Positions 23,665 through 35,263 of a stretch of 64,000 nt of DNA are shown one piece after another. The stretch is taken from contig NC_057926.1 of the NCBI RefSeq assembly GCF_018873765.1, forward strand, positions 55,689,378 through 55,753,377, given 5' to 3'. The DNA is from Telopea speciosissima. Taxonomy: Eukaryota > Streptophyta > Magnoliopsida > Proteales > Proteaceae. Each line of letters starts with the position of its first letter. Within the stretch, counting starts at the first letter, position 1. Both the position numbers and the translations under genes were made by a program. The notes below the pieces were generated by a model. The model was not told the DNA's origin. It ran no database searches and was given only the letters and a program-made list of their open reading frames with translations.

Positions 23665-24330
23665 ATGATTCATTTTTTACTTGAAAATATGTCTCAACTT
23701 AAGGTGCACCCTCTTGCACCAGATGGGACCTTCAACATCTTCACGGATGCAACAGTTTCCTCCAACCCTAAAGCCTTAGGGATTGCTTGCATTATTTTGA
23801 GCCAGTTGGGGGATCTTCAGGTGATTGCATCTGACCATCTAGTTGTGATGCCTGCATTGGTGGGTGAAGCACTTGATGTTAAGTTGGCCCTTTGTTCAGC
23901 AAAAAGAGTAGGATTGACTCAAGTAATGATACTTTTGGATTGCCAAGTGCTGGTTAGGTGTCTAGTGTCTGCTTCTATGGTGCCCCCCCCCCCCCATGGA
24001 ATCTCTTCGGTGATTAAAGATATTCTCCTACTGAAGAATGATTTTGCTTATTGCAGTTTCCGTCATGTAATTAGGTTTGAAAATGTGATTGCCCACTCTA
24101 TTTCTATGTGGCCTATTAGTTTCCCCAGACAAGGTTTTTGGTTTTCTTCCTTTTCGGAGGACCTTTTGAGAACTGTACAACAGTTTCTGCCCTTTGAAGC
24201 TTCTATACATTCCCCCTTCCCCTTCTCTAAGGGGGATTTGGGGGCCTTCGCACCCCACCCCCCAAAAAAGAAAAAAGAAAAAAGAAAGAAAGCCTCCAAG
24301 TTGACATCTAGAAAGAGATCAACCATGTAA
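23665..24330 (+). pseudogene. LINE-type RNase H domain remnant
   Basis: An open frame of about 200 residues resembles the RNase H-like domain at the end of plant LINE polyproteins. It has an FTDAT acidic strand near residue 26, GEALDVKLALCSAK, LLDCQVLVRCL, and RHVIRFENVIAHS near residue 135. The reverse transcriptase and endonuclease parts are missing upstream. A C-run at 23983-23993 lies within the frame. The frame then passes into an A/G-rich tract (AAAAAAGAAAAAAG) at about 24266-24290, which could be the decayed poly(A) tail. This is a 5'-truncated retrotransposon copy, not a host gene. The end at 24330 includes non-LINE sequence. Confidence 0.6.
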
Positions 24331-26492
24331 TACTAACGGCAGTATTTAAGCCATTGAGAAACCCAACCATTGTCAACCACGACAACTCATGAGTGAGGTT
24401 TTCGGGAACCTACTTCAGGGCTTAACAAATATATTAGAACATTAGAGAACCGCACCCTTATACAACATTAGAGAAACATGCATTCATAGAAAATTGGATT
24501 AATAAAATTTAAATGCCTGAAAAAAGAAACTGTATATAACTTACTACACTTCTGCACACAGAGGTCTCCATGACCCCATAATAGACTTCAGTAGACATTT
24601 TGAATTTAATAATCTCCACTACCAGAAAACTTTGTCTACTGTAAATTAGTGGCATGACAACAATTGTACGTTCATTAACAAAGATATGGTTCCAACTCAT
24701 ATTTGGGATTCAAGTCCAGGTTTCAGCTGCATCCCTCTATTATTGGATTTTAATCCTCTCCAATTCCTAAAGTTGTGTAGTGCAGTAGTGCTAGGTGGAG
24801 ATGTCGACATCTGACAGATTAGACATCCAATAGTTCAAACTCAACATAAGTTAATAAGCTCGGACCATTGAATGCCTGACCTACCACGTGTTGACATTTC
24901 TACCTAACATTGTCGCACTACAGAAAATCCTTATGAATAAGAGTACGAAATTGGATGGAATGATGTTATATCCACTATGACCATTGACTAACCATGAAGC
25001 ATTTTATACGGATGTTGGGAGAGAGATGGATGGTATAGGTAAGGGGTCTTTTAAGTGGAGGAAATACTCCTAAAAATATCTTTAGTGGTGGTAGTATATA
25101 TTGTTGTTCATCTTCCATTCAATGCGAGTGGTAGGTGCAACCTTCTTTGGAATTGGAGAGGATTATTGTTCCACCATGAAACTAGAAACCTCTGTACTAA
25201 ATCTTCAATACAATTAGGGTAAAGAATTTTGAATGTTGATTTAATTGCCACTTGCATTACGACATTGATTTCATCAACAATTGAATTTGTATCTATGAAC
25301 TAAGAAATGCAATGCCAAAGTACCTCTAAAAAATATTCAGATGAAACTTCCACATTCCTGAGCATTTTGATAAGTGATACCAAACCCATGGCAGTGGTAA
25401 ATTGTTGGCCAACCATCCAAACCCCCTAGTTGTTATCAAAAAAGTTGAAAATTAAGCATTATTGTTCCAAAGTTCAAGGTTATATAGATAGTGCCTCAGA
25501 GCTACAGCCATAGTCAGAACTAAAAGTTGAAAAATAAGCATTATTGTTCCAGAGTTCAAGGTTATACAGATAGTCCCTTAGAGCTATAGCTATATACTGA
25601 TCCAAAATAAAACTGGTTGAGAAAAATGTCCAAGTTAGCTAGACCAAGGTTTAATATTATACAGCCCTCCTCCATCTTTACCTAGAAACTCGAAAAATAA
25701 GCATTATGCCTCAGAGACAGCCAAACTGAAGCGTCATGAACAAATTCAGAAAAACCGGATGCACCAACCCCCTAATTAAATAACAAAAACATTCCACAAT
25801 CTGATCTTCTAATAGCATTATTGAAAGGAAATATGAAACAGAAACAATGATTTGCACAAAAATAATATACAGAGGGTATAAACCGATTAGTTCATACTTT
25901 TGCAAATACAACAATTTGACATTTGAAAAAAATATATATTTTAAAAAGATCTGCAATTATGTTCTGTTCTTGAAGGTTCCTTCTGAAATAGAGTATGATC
26001 CAATTTCTTGCTCCCACCGGCTTCCTACTGAACAGTGGGATTCTTCACTGTTTTTCCAACGCCACCCAAGCCCAAAATGAAAAAATAACTCTCCAATAAA
26101 TGAGATTTATCATAAATGATAAATCAATACTTTTCCATTTGGATCTGAGACAACATTATAACCAAGACAAAAGAGTTTTCTTCCAAATCTCATTAACAGC
26201 AAAAGAACTAGCAACAACGGTGGAGTAGAAAAGATAAGATCCACTGGATAATTAACTATAAGTCCACATAACTACATGAATATAGGATAGATGGATAGAT
26301 TGACCAGAGAGAGAAAGACACGGATAAGAGAACAATTTTGGTGAATACGAAGAAAGTGAACAGGAGGGCTTTACAAATAGGGTTTTGGGATAACATCGAC
26401 GGTTGGGATCACTAAATTGGCTTACAATTGGAGTGTCGATATTTAATGGGTAAGGGGTTCATACGGATCGCTGAAGTGGATGGTAACCTCTT
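24331..26492. other. Intergenic, one tandem repeat
   Basis: No gene is recognised. At 25442-25595 a unit of about 72 bp occurs twice with 82-bp spacing (AAGCATTATTGTTCC, GTTCAAGGTTATA, GAGCTA), and a short third relic lies near 25690. The rest is AT-rich spacer. Confidence 0.5.
25442..25595. repeat. Two-copy tandem repeat, 82-bp period
   Basis: Copies at 25442-25512 and 25524-25595 differ at only a few positions. Confidence 0.75.
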
Positions 26493-26501
26493 TTCTTTTA
26501 A

Positions 26502-27795
26502 GGGGCAATTATTATCTCTACGTTACACTTAGTCTATATTTATTAAAATTACCCTACCTTAAACTTCTTTTCTAATGCTATCCTACTTTTAAACTTTTAT
26601 ATCTCGTTCTACCCTCATGTTTTTAAATACCCAGATTGCCCTTCCTTTTCACCTAGTAATCTGTTAATCTATTTAACCTACTATTCATCTTCTATTTTTT
26701 ACTATTTTTATCATTAAAATAGTAAAAAATGAAAGCATTCACCCGCTTCTTCTCTCTTCTGTTTTTTACTCCATTTGATTTTTTTTTTTTAAATTTTTCA
26801 ATTTAATTAATTTTTTATTCAACATTTCATCCTTATCGTTCTTCTTCAAACAGATCATGGTTCTAAGTATTGGTATCGTATCACCCGTATCTGGCGATAC
26901 GTATCGATTTTGCTAGCCATCGATACCATGCCAATACCGTATCGGTAGCACAGTTCGAAAAAGGGGTAAAATGGTATAAAAAAAAAAAACTCATTTTAAA
27001 GGAGATTCAGGGGTAATTTTGCTTGATACAGTTGATCCAGGTCAATATCGTATCGATTTTGCAGGTTACCGATACCCGTTTCGATACCGTGCACTAAAAC
27101 CATGGAACAAATGGACTCTCTTCAAAACACCCCACTTCTTCTCTCTCTTCCTCTTTTTATTCAATTTATTTTTTACTATTTTTTATGAGAGTCGATCTGT
27201 TCTATGGTTTTAGTGCACGGTATCGGAACGGGTATCGGTAACCTACAAAATCGATACGGTATCGACCTGGATCGGCTGTATCGGGCGAAATTACCCTTGA
27301 ATTTCCTTAAAAAATGTGTTCTCTTACCATTTTACCCCTTGTCAGTACCATGCTACCGATATGGTATCAACATGGTATCAGTATCGGTGACTAACAAAAC
27401 TAGTACATCGTTCGATACGGGCGACACGATACCGATACTTAGAACCATGATCTGTTTGAAGAACGATGAGGATGAAATATTGAATAAAAAAATAATTAAA
27501 TAAAAAACAACCAAAAAAAAAACTGAATGGAGTAAAAAACGGGAGAGAAGAAGTGGGTGGATGCTTCATTTTTTACTATTTTAATGATAAAAATAGTAAA
27601 AAATAGAAGATGAATGGTAGGTTAAATAGATTAGCAAGTTACTAGGTGAAAAGGAAGGGTAATCGGACTATTTAAAACATGAGGGTAGAAGGAAATGTAA
27701 AAATTTAAAAGTAGGGTAGTTTTAGAAAAAAAGTTTAAGGTAGGATAGTTTTAATAAATATAGGCTAAGTGTAGGGTAGTGATAGTAATTACCCA
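26502..27795. mobile_element. Foldback Mutator-like element, 1294 bp, arms over 600 bp
   Basis: Almost the whole element is one imperfect inverted repeat: 26502-27121 pairs with 27188-27795 around a loop of about 66 bp. Paired words include TTCACCTAGTAA, TTTTTACTATTTTTATCATT, ATCATGGTTCTAAGTATTGG and the arm-end CCATGGAACAAATGGACTC. The perfect 9-bp direct repeat TTCTTTTAA flanks it (26493-26501 and 27796-27804), which is the Mutator signature. It contains no transposase. The inner halves contain the GTATCGG family sequence. It is non-autonomous and would form a very long hairpin if transcribed. Confidence 0.85.
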
Positions 27796-27804
27796 TTCTT
27801 TTAA

Positions 27805-28697
27805 TTTCCTTTTGGTTATAGCTTAGTTAGTAAAGTTCGGGAACGGCAATTGAACGTGAACGGATACGTTCGACAATTAAATGGATTAGACGACAATAAT
27901 ACTTTTCAAAAATCCAGTGTAATAAAATGCATATGATAATAATACGATATGTGTTTAATACGACCGCTCTATAAGCAAAAATACGGGTATATATTCACTA
28001 TGTAATAGACATGCACCACCTAATAAACAAAATAATAGTATATAGACAATGATTTTATCAAAAAAAAAAACCTCACAACTAAAATAAACACAATATAATA
28101 TCCCCTATTACATCTCATAAGATTATCATTTAACAAATCAAAATATCAATAAAAGTTTCTCATCCGATATAAGAAAATAAAATAAGACATAATGTGTTCT
28201 AGAACTCATCTCTAAGATGAACTAACATCACCAATGGAAGTTCATTTGCCTCAGCAATCACCAATTTACCCAGCTGCAATTAACCGGCCACCTGAACTGA
28301 AATGAGAATGGAAATGAAGAAGATGAATGGAATGGGGACAATCGACGGCTAGGATTTGAAGAGAAGAATACCAAAATCGTATTATGCAAGGGTTTTGTTT
28401 TGCGTTTTTTCTTCTTAAAATTTTGAGTTTTTTTTATTTAAAAAACAAAACAAAACATAAATTAAATAGTATTAAATGCGTTTAATTCGTATTTAATACA
28501 TGTATAATACAACTGCACTTAAAAAATGAGTATTTTACCATATATACGAAAATATACGATAAAATATGTTTTTTTGAATTAAACGTTTGGATATGCATAT
28601 AATACATGTATTATATGCGAACTTACTAACTAACGGTTATAGTGGTATAAACGTATTAATGTATTACCAAAATTATTCCTCATTATTAACTTTTAAG
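27805..28697. other. Intergenic, AT-rich, nothing coding seen
   Basis: AT-rich spacer with several ATAATAC/CATATAAT words. No ORF of known family and no clear repeat borders. Confidence 0.45.
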
Positions 28698-28905
28698 GAA
28701 GTAGTTTTCTATCTGGTAGTGTGGCCTAGACCAGCACTCTTATGTGTCTATCTCTCTCCTCCTCAAAACAAGGGAGCAGGGCTAGTAACACCTTGTCACC
28801 CTGGGTGTGCTAGACTCCCTGGAGACGAGTTAAATTCATTTTCAAATGGAGAAGAGAGAGATAGAGTCATGGGAGTGCTGGCATAAGCCACACTCGCGGT
28901 AAAAG
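28698..28905. mobile_element. MITE, same family as 23312-23460
   Basis: Left end TAGTGTGGCCTAGACCAGC with CTATCTCTCTCCTCC; right end GAGAGAGATAGAGTCATGG with GCTGGCATAAGCCACAC. These pair as imperfect inverted repeats. Non-coding. Confidence 0.6.
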
Positions 28906-28978
28906 AGAACTATCTCCCCAACTTTTAACTAAAGTTACTAACCTAAAAACTAAAAAGTGCTTTACTAAGAAAAAAAAA

Positions 28979-30323
28979 GGTTTTTAACAAATGCCCCCTA
29001 AAAAAAAGCATTTATCCAAATACCTCTTACAACTTTTTTAATTATAAATTTTCCTTATTTTTAAAACAATGTAGCACTTTGGTCCCTGTCATTAATTTGA
29101 AACGTTAGATATTAGTTTCAGGCTATCTAATGACTAAAATGCTCTTATGATAAAAACCAATAAACTTAGAAACCAAAATGATCTAATTGCCCTCATCTTC
29201 TCTAAATTGTTTAGGGTTTGAAACTGAAAATCAAACCCTAAACCATTTGGGGAAGATGAACCCTAAACTCAAACCTCCAAACTGAAAATCAAACCTCCAG
29301 AATTGAGATGGGGTTTGTCTTGTTGCAGGATTCATAATCATAGTTGGTAAATTTATGTTTTTGGAGTCTTACAAGAAGTCGTAATCACCCATCAATGGGA
29401 TAGTTTTGAAGACTGAATCAAAAGAATTTTGTGGCTGCCGTGCGAGCTTGCTGGATGGACTCATTCTTTTCCTCCCTGAATCGATTCCTTTCTCTTAATC
29501 ATTCTTCTTCACAGGTCTGATTTCCTCAACACTTCTTTCCTTTATTCTTCTATTTTGTTCTGTTTTTCTGCTACTGTTTTCCTTCCCCTTGCTGACGACG
29601 ATACTACTGGGTTGAGAAGAGTTTGCTGGAACTTCATCAAATCATCTCAGATCGACCTGAAAATTTTGGGAAATAGTTCCTCTCCTATTGGGCAATGTTG
29701 ATTGCAAAATTTGGGGCTAATGGAGTTGGGGGTTAGGAGATCTAAAGCCATCTTCAAAGCTGGTACTGTTCATTCCGCCTAGGATAATTTCAGATATTTA
29801 TTATTATTTTATCGTTGAAGATTTGAACAGCTATGTGTTATATTCAAGAGGTCTCAGTGTTAGGATTCTAATCCTATAGTTCCGGCTGGATTGGTTTCAT
29901 ATTGAGTTGGTTAGGGTTAGAGACACTTGAAGAAGTTCTGGTCGTGGGTTCCGTTTAAATCGAAAGGAAGAAGACTAAAAATCAGCATTTGCAATTTGTT
30001 ACAGAGTGAATCCTATGTACCATGGGGTTACATTTGGGTTCATCTTCCCCAAATAGTTTAGGGTTTGATTTTCAATTTCAAACCCTAAACAATTTGGAGA
30101 AGATGAGGATAATTTGATCATTTTATTTTTAAATTTTGGTAAATTTTTATCAAAAAGGCATTTTGGTCATTAGATATCTAGAAACTAACATCTAACGTTC
30201 CAAATTAACGGCGTGAATCAAAGTACTACATTGTATTGAAAGAAAGGGGGAATTTAAAATTAGAAAAGTTTTAGGGGGATTTGGAAAAATAAGCATTTCC
30301 AGGAGAGGCATTTGTCAAAAACC
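28979..30323. mobile_element. Mutator-like element with about 280-bp terminal inverted repeats
   Basis: The left end (28979-29265: GGTTTTTAACAAATGCC, AACAATGTAGCAC, CTAATGACTAAAATGC, GTTTAGGGTTTGA) is the imperfect inverse of the right end (about 30030-30323: TCAAACCCTAAACAATTTG, TTGGTCATTAGATATC, GGCATTTGTCAAAAACC). Both flanks are A-runs (nine A at 28970-28978; eleven A at 30325-30335), compatible with a 9-bp A duplication but not proof. The central 760 bp are single-copy and have no long ORF. They contain leader-like sequence with a possible acceptor (TTCTTCACAG near 29515), so a captured host gene piece is possible. Confidence 0.65.
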
Positions 30324-30369
30324 CAAAAAAAAAAATGAAAGTTAGAAACCTAACCTTTCTCTCTCGTCT

Positions 30370-31138
30370 TTCCCAATTATCCCCCACTCCCGTCTCATTA
30401 CGAAACCCTGAGGGGCTAAAGCAACACCGCGACAGCTAGCTGTTCTATTCTTAGCCGGCGACTGCTGCCTAGTCACAGGTAGTCTCTCCCCTGCTCCGGT
30501 CTTTCTCTCTCTCTCTGGGACTTTTTCGAAGTTGTTCTCTCTGGCGATACCCCTCCCTATTTCCCTTCCTTGAAAATAAAATCACTATGAGTTTGTTTGG
30601 TTGCAAGGAGAATGAAAATTTTTGTTGTAAAGTGAAACTTTTTTTTCAAAGATAATAATTTTAGGTGTTTGATTGCCGGGGAATTATTTTTCCCGTGGAA
30701 AATAAATTTCAGGTAAGATTGCAATTTTTATTTTCGGACTAAAAACGCAAGTAAATTCAAAATCCGAGAAATCGAGTTCGAGCTTGCTTTGTGCGTTGTT
30801 TTGTCGATTGAAAGGGTTGGAGAATCTCTGCTGAAAAGCCCTAACGTCTCCTGGTGCTGGTTTAGTGTCTCTGAGAAGGCTTCGAAGCTCGAGCAAGCTC
30901 CGAAGCTAGGACGGGGCCTTCGATTCAAGTCTTCGGTAGATCTTGCATCCAGGTACTGGTTCATTGAAAAAAATCCCCAAACCCTTGCCCCCTTCTTCTC
31001 CGTCTCCGTTCCTCGGCGATTGTAGCGACCTGCGAAGTGCGACCTTACAATACCGGAATACCCCCTGTGGCAGTCGGTTATTGCAGCAGCAGATTCACCA
31101 TCTCCGTTCAATTCGGCCAGCGAGAATCTATTTACTCT
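30370..31138 (+). other. Possible promoter and untranslated first exon(s) of a plus-strand gene
   Basis: After the transposon, base composition changes to a C/T-rich, leader-like sequence with possible donors after CACAG at 30478 (GTAGTC) and, much stronger, at 31138 (TACTCT then GTAAGT). No ATG-started protein of known family is present. The first downstream plus-strand gene is mL54 at 42758, so these could be its remote leader exons or exons of a lost gene. Overlapping open frames on both strands (for example 30728-31111 minus) show no family resemblance, and I do not call them genes. Confidence 0.3.
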
Positions 31139-33735
31139 GTAAGTTTTCTCTCTGTGTGTGTGACTGTGTCTCTCTCTCTCTCTTCTCTATAAATTATCTG
31201 AGCTTTCTATCCTTACAGAGATGCTTTATTTGCTTCTTGAATCTTAAAATTGAGATGAGGTGCTATCATATGACTCTATTAGACCAGTGAATACTTGGAG
31301 CACCTCAATGCATATGGTTTCCTTTGTTTCCCTGAGATGTTAGCTTGTAAGAAACAAAATACAGGGGGTCGATGCTGTCCCGCTGGCTTGGAGAGATGAG
31401 AAGTCACCGGCTCCTTGAAGAGATAACATCATCCAAAATGGTGCCGTAGGAGACTCTAGATGTGGACTGCCCTTCTATGAGAAAGGAGGGTGGATAAGTA
31501 GAACAGAGCTGCAAGTAAAATGTTACCTTCTTTGCAATGACCCTTTCCTAGTCAAGGTTGATGATTCATGATTTAAAAACTTCACACATACATAATGATT
31601 AAGAAAAAGTGGCCGCCTATCTCCATGTCTTCCTACCCTGAGTATAGAAGTTTTGTGCCAATTACTGATAAAAGTTAAAACCTGCTGATAAACCCAAAAT
31701 CAGATTTCCTGACGCAACACCTGGAACCTTCATAAAGGAATTAGGCTGGGCCAACAATCTGTTAGCATTTCCTAATTATTCTTTGTAGCTAGCTGTTTTA
31801 TTTATCTACTAATGGTTATGGTTTTCGGGATTTTAGCTGGTAATGGTAAGGAAGGATTGGAGTGTCTTGTGCACACTGAAATTATTAGAATTGATCTTTT
31901 TCTTTATTCCTCCATTTTTCTCAAACTAATCAAATTTTCAGTTACATAGTATTGTGTTTGTTTATAAAGGTGTATAGGGTAGAATTTTTTCCTTACCATT
32001 TATATTGGCTGAAATTTTGAAGAGTTGTTCCAATCACAGGAACTCTAGACTGGAACATCAGTTCCATCCAAGCACTCTAGGTGCTAAGTTGTCTCATCTC
32101 CTGCTGATAGGTCTAAGGTTGACGGTTTTGTTTATGTTGTGGACAGTCCTTAGTCTTATATATATATATATATATATATGTATATGTATATAGTTGGGTG
32201 TGAAAGAGCTTATTCACTTACCTTCGGCAAAGTTTACATAAGATGCAATCAGCAGTTGCTGTAAGGGAGACTGAGGATGCAATCAGCAGTTGCTATGGGT
32301 GAGTGGTACATGAAGGTCTAGAATGGCCTTATTTAGACACCTTTAAGAGGGACAGAGACCCTAAGAAGACCCTAGTTTTAAGCCTCAAAACTGGGCTGGA
32401 ACTAAGGACAGAGAGAGAGAGAGTCCAGTTGGGTTGGGGGATAAAGGAGAATCATCAGGAGATTCTCCATATAGGAGTTAAGATCTTATCTCATAAAACA
32501 AGAAAGGTAAGTAGTAGTGAGCTGCGGAATAGTAGCTGTGGTTGGAGAAGGCATTTCCAAAGGCTTCTTTGTTACTTCAGAAAGCCAGAAACTCAGAGGG
32601 AAGAAAAACCCAGAAAAGCTATCTGATTGTGAAAAGAGAATCTAATGAAATGGCAGAGGCAGAGGGTCCCTAAGGACCAATTAATGACCCAGTCTGCAGT
32701 ATTCACTATATGCCACTTCTGTACTATTCTCTCTCTCTCTCTCTTACTTTTTAAGTTAGTAAATAGTTTTAATGGATTTTAATCACATGCAAATGTTGTG
32801 ATTTTACACTTGGAAGCGGAAAATCTCTATTTTTTGTAGCTGTTTCAGTCTACTGTGCTGTCATTAGTTCTGCATATATTATTTCTGGTGCATGGGATGT
32901 ATTGGAATGATGAATCTAGGAATTTGAGTTGGGTGGCTGATTTTCTCAGGGGACTGGTTTGGATATCTTTGGCTGTTTCCTTGATTTTTCAGAGGATCAG
33001 ATGGGTAAGAGTTCTAGTTATAGTCTGGTGGGTCTCCTTCTCATTACTGGGGACTGCACTGAATATGGAAGTGTTGGTAAAAATGCAAACAATTTTTACC
33101 TTAGACATTGTGTCATGGCCTGCCAAGCTAATGCTTCTTGTTTGTGTTTTCATACACTTCAGTTTATATGAAAGAGATGGTAATTATAGGAGTCTATGCC
33201 TTTCTTAGAACAGTCTCTGTGAAAGAAACAATCCCATAATGCTGTGACAATGAATGATGTCAGTCATGAGACTTGATTAATTTGTAGTGTTTTTCTGCTA
33301 AACAAAGGGTTCAGTTTGTATACTTGAGAAATGTGATCAGCAAGAAGGATAAACAAAAAACCATTTTAATCATGTTCAATACCTCCATGCTTGAAACTCT
33401 TGCCTAACTCTTCCTTTCTTTTCAATAAGTCCTACTTATATTTCCTTTTATTGGACTCAACTGATTCTATTGATTAATTTCTATTTATTTATTGGGGGGG
33501 GGGGTGTACTCTGTTATTTTTGGGAAAAGGTTCCCTTGCAGTATACTTGGATTTGCTTGATGAAATTTAGGGTGTTGGTACTTCTTAATGGTGGATAAAT
33601 TTTCAAATTGAACTCTCTTTGATCTGTATCTGCCCAATGCCTGCCCAATGCCTTAATTTTCCACTCCATGACATTAGTAATATTCTCCTTCTTTGCTCCA
33701 ACCATTAAATATAATGTTGATTTGTCCATCGCAAG
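31139..33735. other. Intergenic or intron-like, nothing recognised
   Basis: AT-rich sequence with a (TA)n run at about 32158-32178 and several CT/GA short repeats. Short open frames are present without recognisable domains. A G-run lies near 33494-33504. Confidence 0.4.
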
Positions 33736-33996
33736 TTGGCATTTTTTTTCGCGGAGATTTGCTTGCTTGCGGGTTCTGTGAGGAATAACTACCATACCAG
33801 ATACAGGACAGTTTTTGGGGACCAACCTCTTTCTTGCGAGATCTTGAGGAAAGGAGTCTTTGGAGCAGGGGCTGCCTTCATTGTGTTCACTAGCATACTC
33901 AATGAACTCTTCTATGTTTGTTATTTTAAGGCTAAGGATGGATTCAAATCTGACTTTGGCAAAGACATGGGTGTGGGGTTGGGAACCTATAGATGA
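33736..33996 (+). pseudogene. DUF1218 membrane-protein gene fragment (C-terminal part)
   Basis: This frame encodes FFFAEICLLAGSVRNNYHTR, then CEILRKGVFGAGAAFIVFTS and FYVCYFKA, the conserved C-terminal half of plant DUF1218 proteins (family linked to secondary wall and vascular patterning). Full-length members have about 180 residues with four membrane segments and a cysteine-rich N-terminal loop; only the last two segments are here. The frame upstream of 33736 does not continue the family and a T8 run sits at the join. No N-terminal exons are visible within 2 kb. It is most likely a duplicated fragment or a dead gene. An exon with its partner lost is the alternative; the AG before 33736 could be an acceptor. 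Confidence 0.6.
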
Positions 33997-34000
33997 GTTA

Positions 34001-34049
34001 GCATAAGATACAACATTGTTAGCTACATAAGATACAACATTGTTAGCTA
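34001..34049. repeat. Short tandem duplication, about 24 bp twice
   Basis: CATAAGATACAACATTGTTA followed by GCTA occurs twice in a row just after the DUF1218 fragment. Confidence 0.8.
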
Positions 34050-35159
34050 AGTATGGAACTGTTTGCACTTTGGATTTATAATGTTTGGCTCACTCGTTGA
34101 GTTTCATTGGTGTTTCCTGTGGAGCTTAATTTTGGTCTTTGGATATGGTGTTTGATCCTAGTTTCTATTCCGTATATATATTCTTTTCTTGTAACCCTAT
34201 CCTTGCCCTTGTATACAGTGCTCACATCGTAGTTGGAAAACTTCAATTAGGAACTTGACATTGCAATCTGATATAGACATGCCATTGAGGCTGGTCTTGT
34301 TTGTGGCCAGTTTTGGAATTTTTTTTTTTTTGTAAGTTAAATGTACTATTTGGTTGATTGAGGAAAAATCTAACTGGTTATAGATAGAATTTCCTTTATC
34401 CAGCTTGTAATTGGAAATCGTTTTATTTTTCTCTTCCACACAAGGTTAGAGAAATGTAGAAGAGGCATATTGAATGTTTGCATTTTGAATCATTAGGCCC
34501 GAATTTACAATTTGGTTTTGCTTCAATGGTCATTAATGACTATAAAATGTCTGCCCACCTATTTATGAATGTCTGATAATATCCCCCCATTGATGTGTGA
34601 TACCCTCTCCCAACCATCCAAATTGTTAGAATTCAGACGCGCTCTCTAATTGCCTATGCACATTTGTGTGTAAGTGTGTGTGGGTCTCAACGGGGTAGTT
34701 ATGATGTGTTTTCAGACATTATTTCAAATTCATCAAAATTATGTTATATATAACAAAAGTTTGAAATGATTGTTACACTCCTTGGTCCTTTTTGCCTTTC
34801 CAGGGGGTGTGCCGGTCATTTCGCGCGATTGTGCCTAGGCGTAGGTACACACTGCACTGCAGCACCGGTTAGCATTCTTTTTTTCATAAATTATTAAGAA
34901 AGAGTCTTAATAAGTGAAAGTTAGTACAATGGGTTGGATTACAAATTTTAAAAAAGTTTACATTTATTTTACATCAATTTTTCAGACAACCAAACAACTT
35001 AGTAAAATTAATTTCACTTTACTTCCTTTACAACCAAACGACTTAAAAGGGAAAAAAAATTCCCTTCACTTCTCTTCCCTTCCCTTCCCTTTCCCATTTC
35101 CCTTGCAACCAAACTGACCCTACAGTATTTTACATCACTGGCAAAATCAAAACATCATT
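34050..35159. other. Intergenic, nothing recognised
   Basis: AT-rich spacer with a T-run near 34320-34331 and CCTTCCC-type low complexity at 35060-35110. No gene or clear transposon border. Confidence 0.4.
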
Positions 35160-35263
35160 TCAGGTGAAAGAAGGAAAGCTTAGTCAGCTGAGGCCAAGAA
35201 ATTTAAGCGGACGGTCTTCTACGGTTTCGGTTCTCCTTCCCCATCAGACTTTCGATCGGACAG
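35160..35263 (+). other. Candidate untranslated exon
   Basis: A short segment follows a possible acceptor (CATTTCAG near 35162) and ends at a good donor (GGACAG then GTGGGT at 35264). It has leader-like composition and no protein match. It could belong to the 5' leader of mL54. This is a weak, splice-site-only prediction. Confidence 0.22.

Noticed and set aside
30728-31111. 127-codon minus-strand frame
   Set aside because: No recognisable domain, and it overlaps plus-strand leader-like sequence with a strong donor; open frames of this length arise by chance in less AT-rich DNA.
33514-34068. 184-codon open frame on the minus strand
   Set aside because: It is the shadow of the plus-strand DUF1218 fragment plus the short tandem duplication (giving its repeated VVSYVAN start); no family resemblance.
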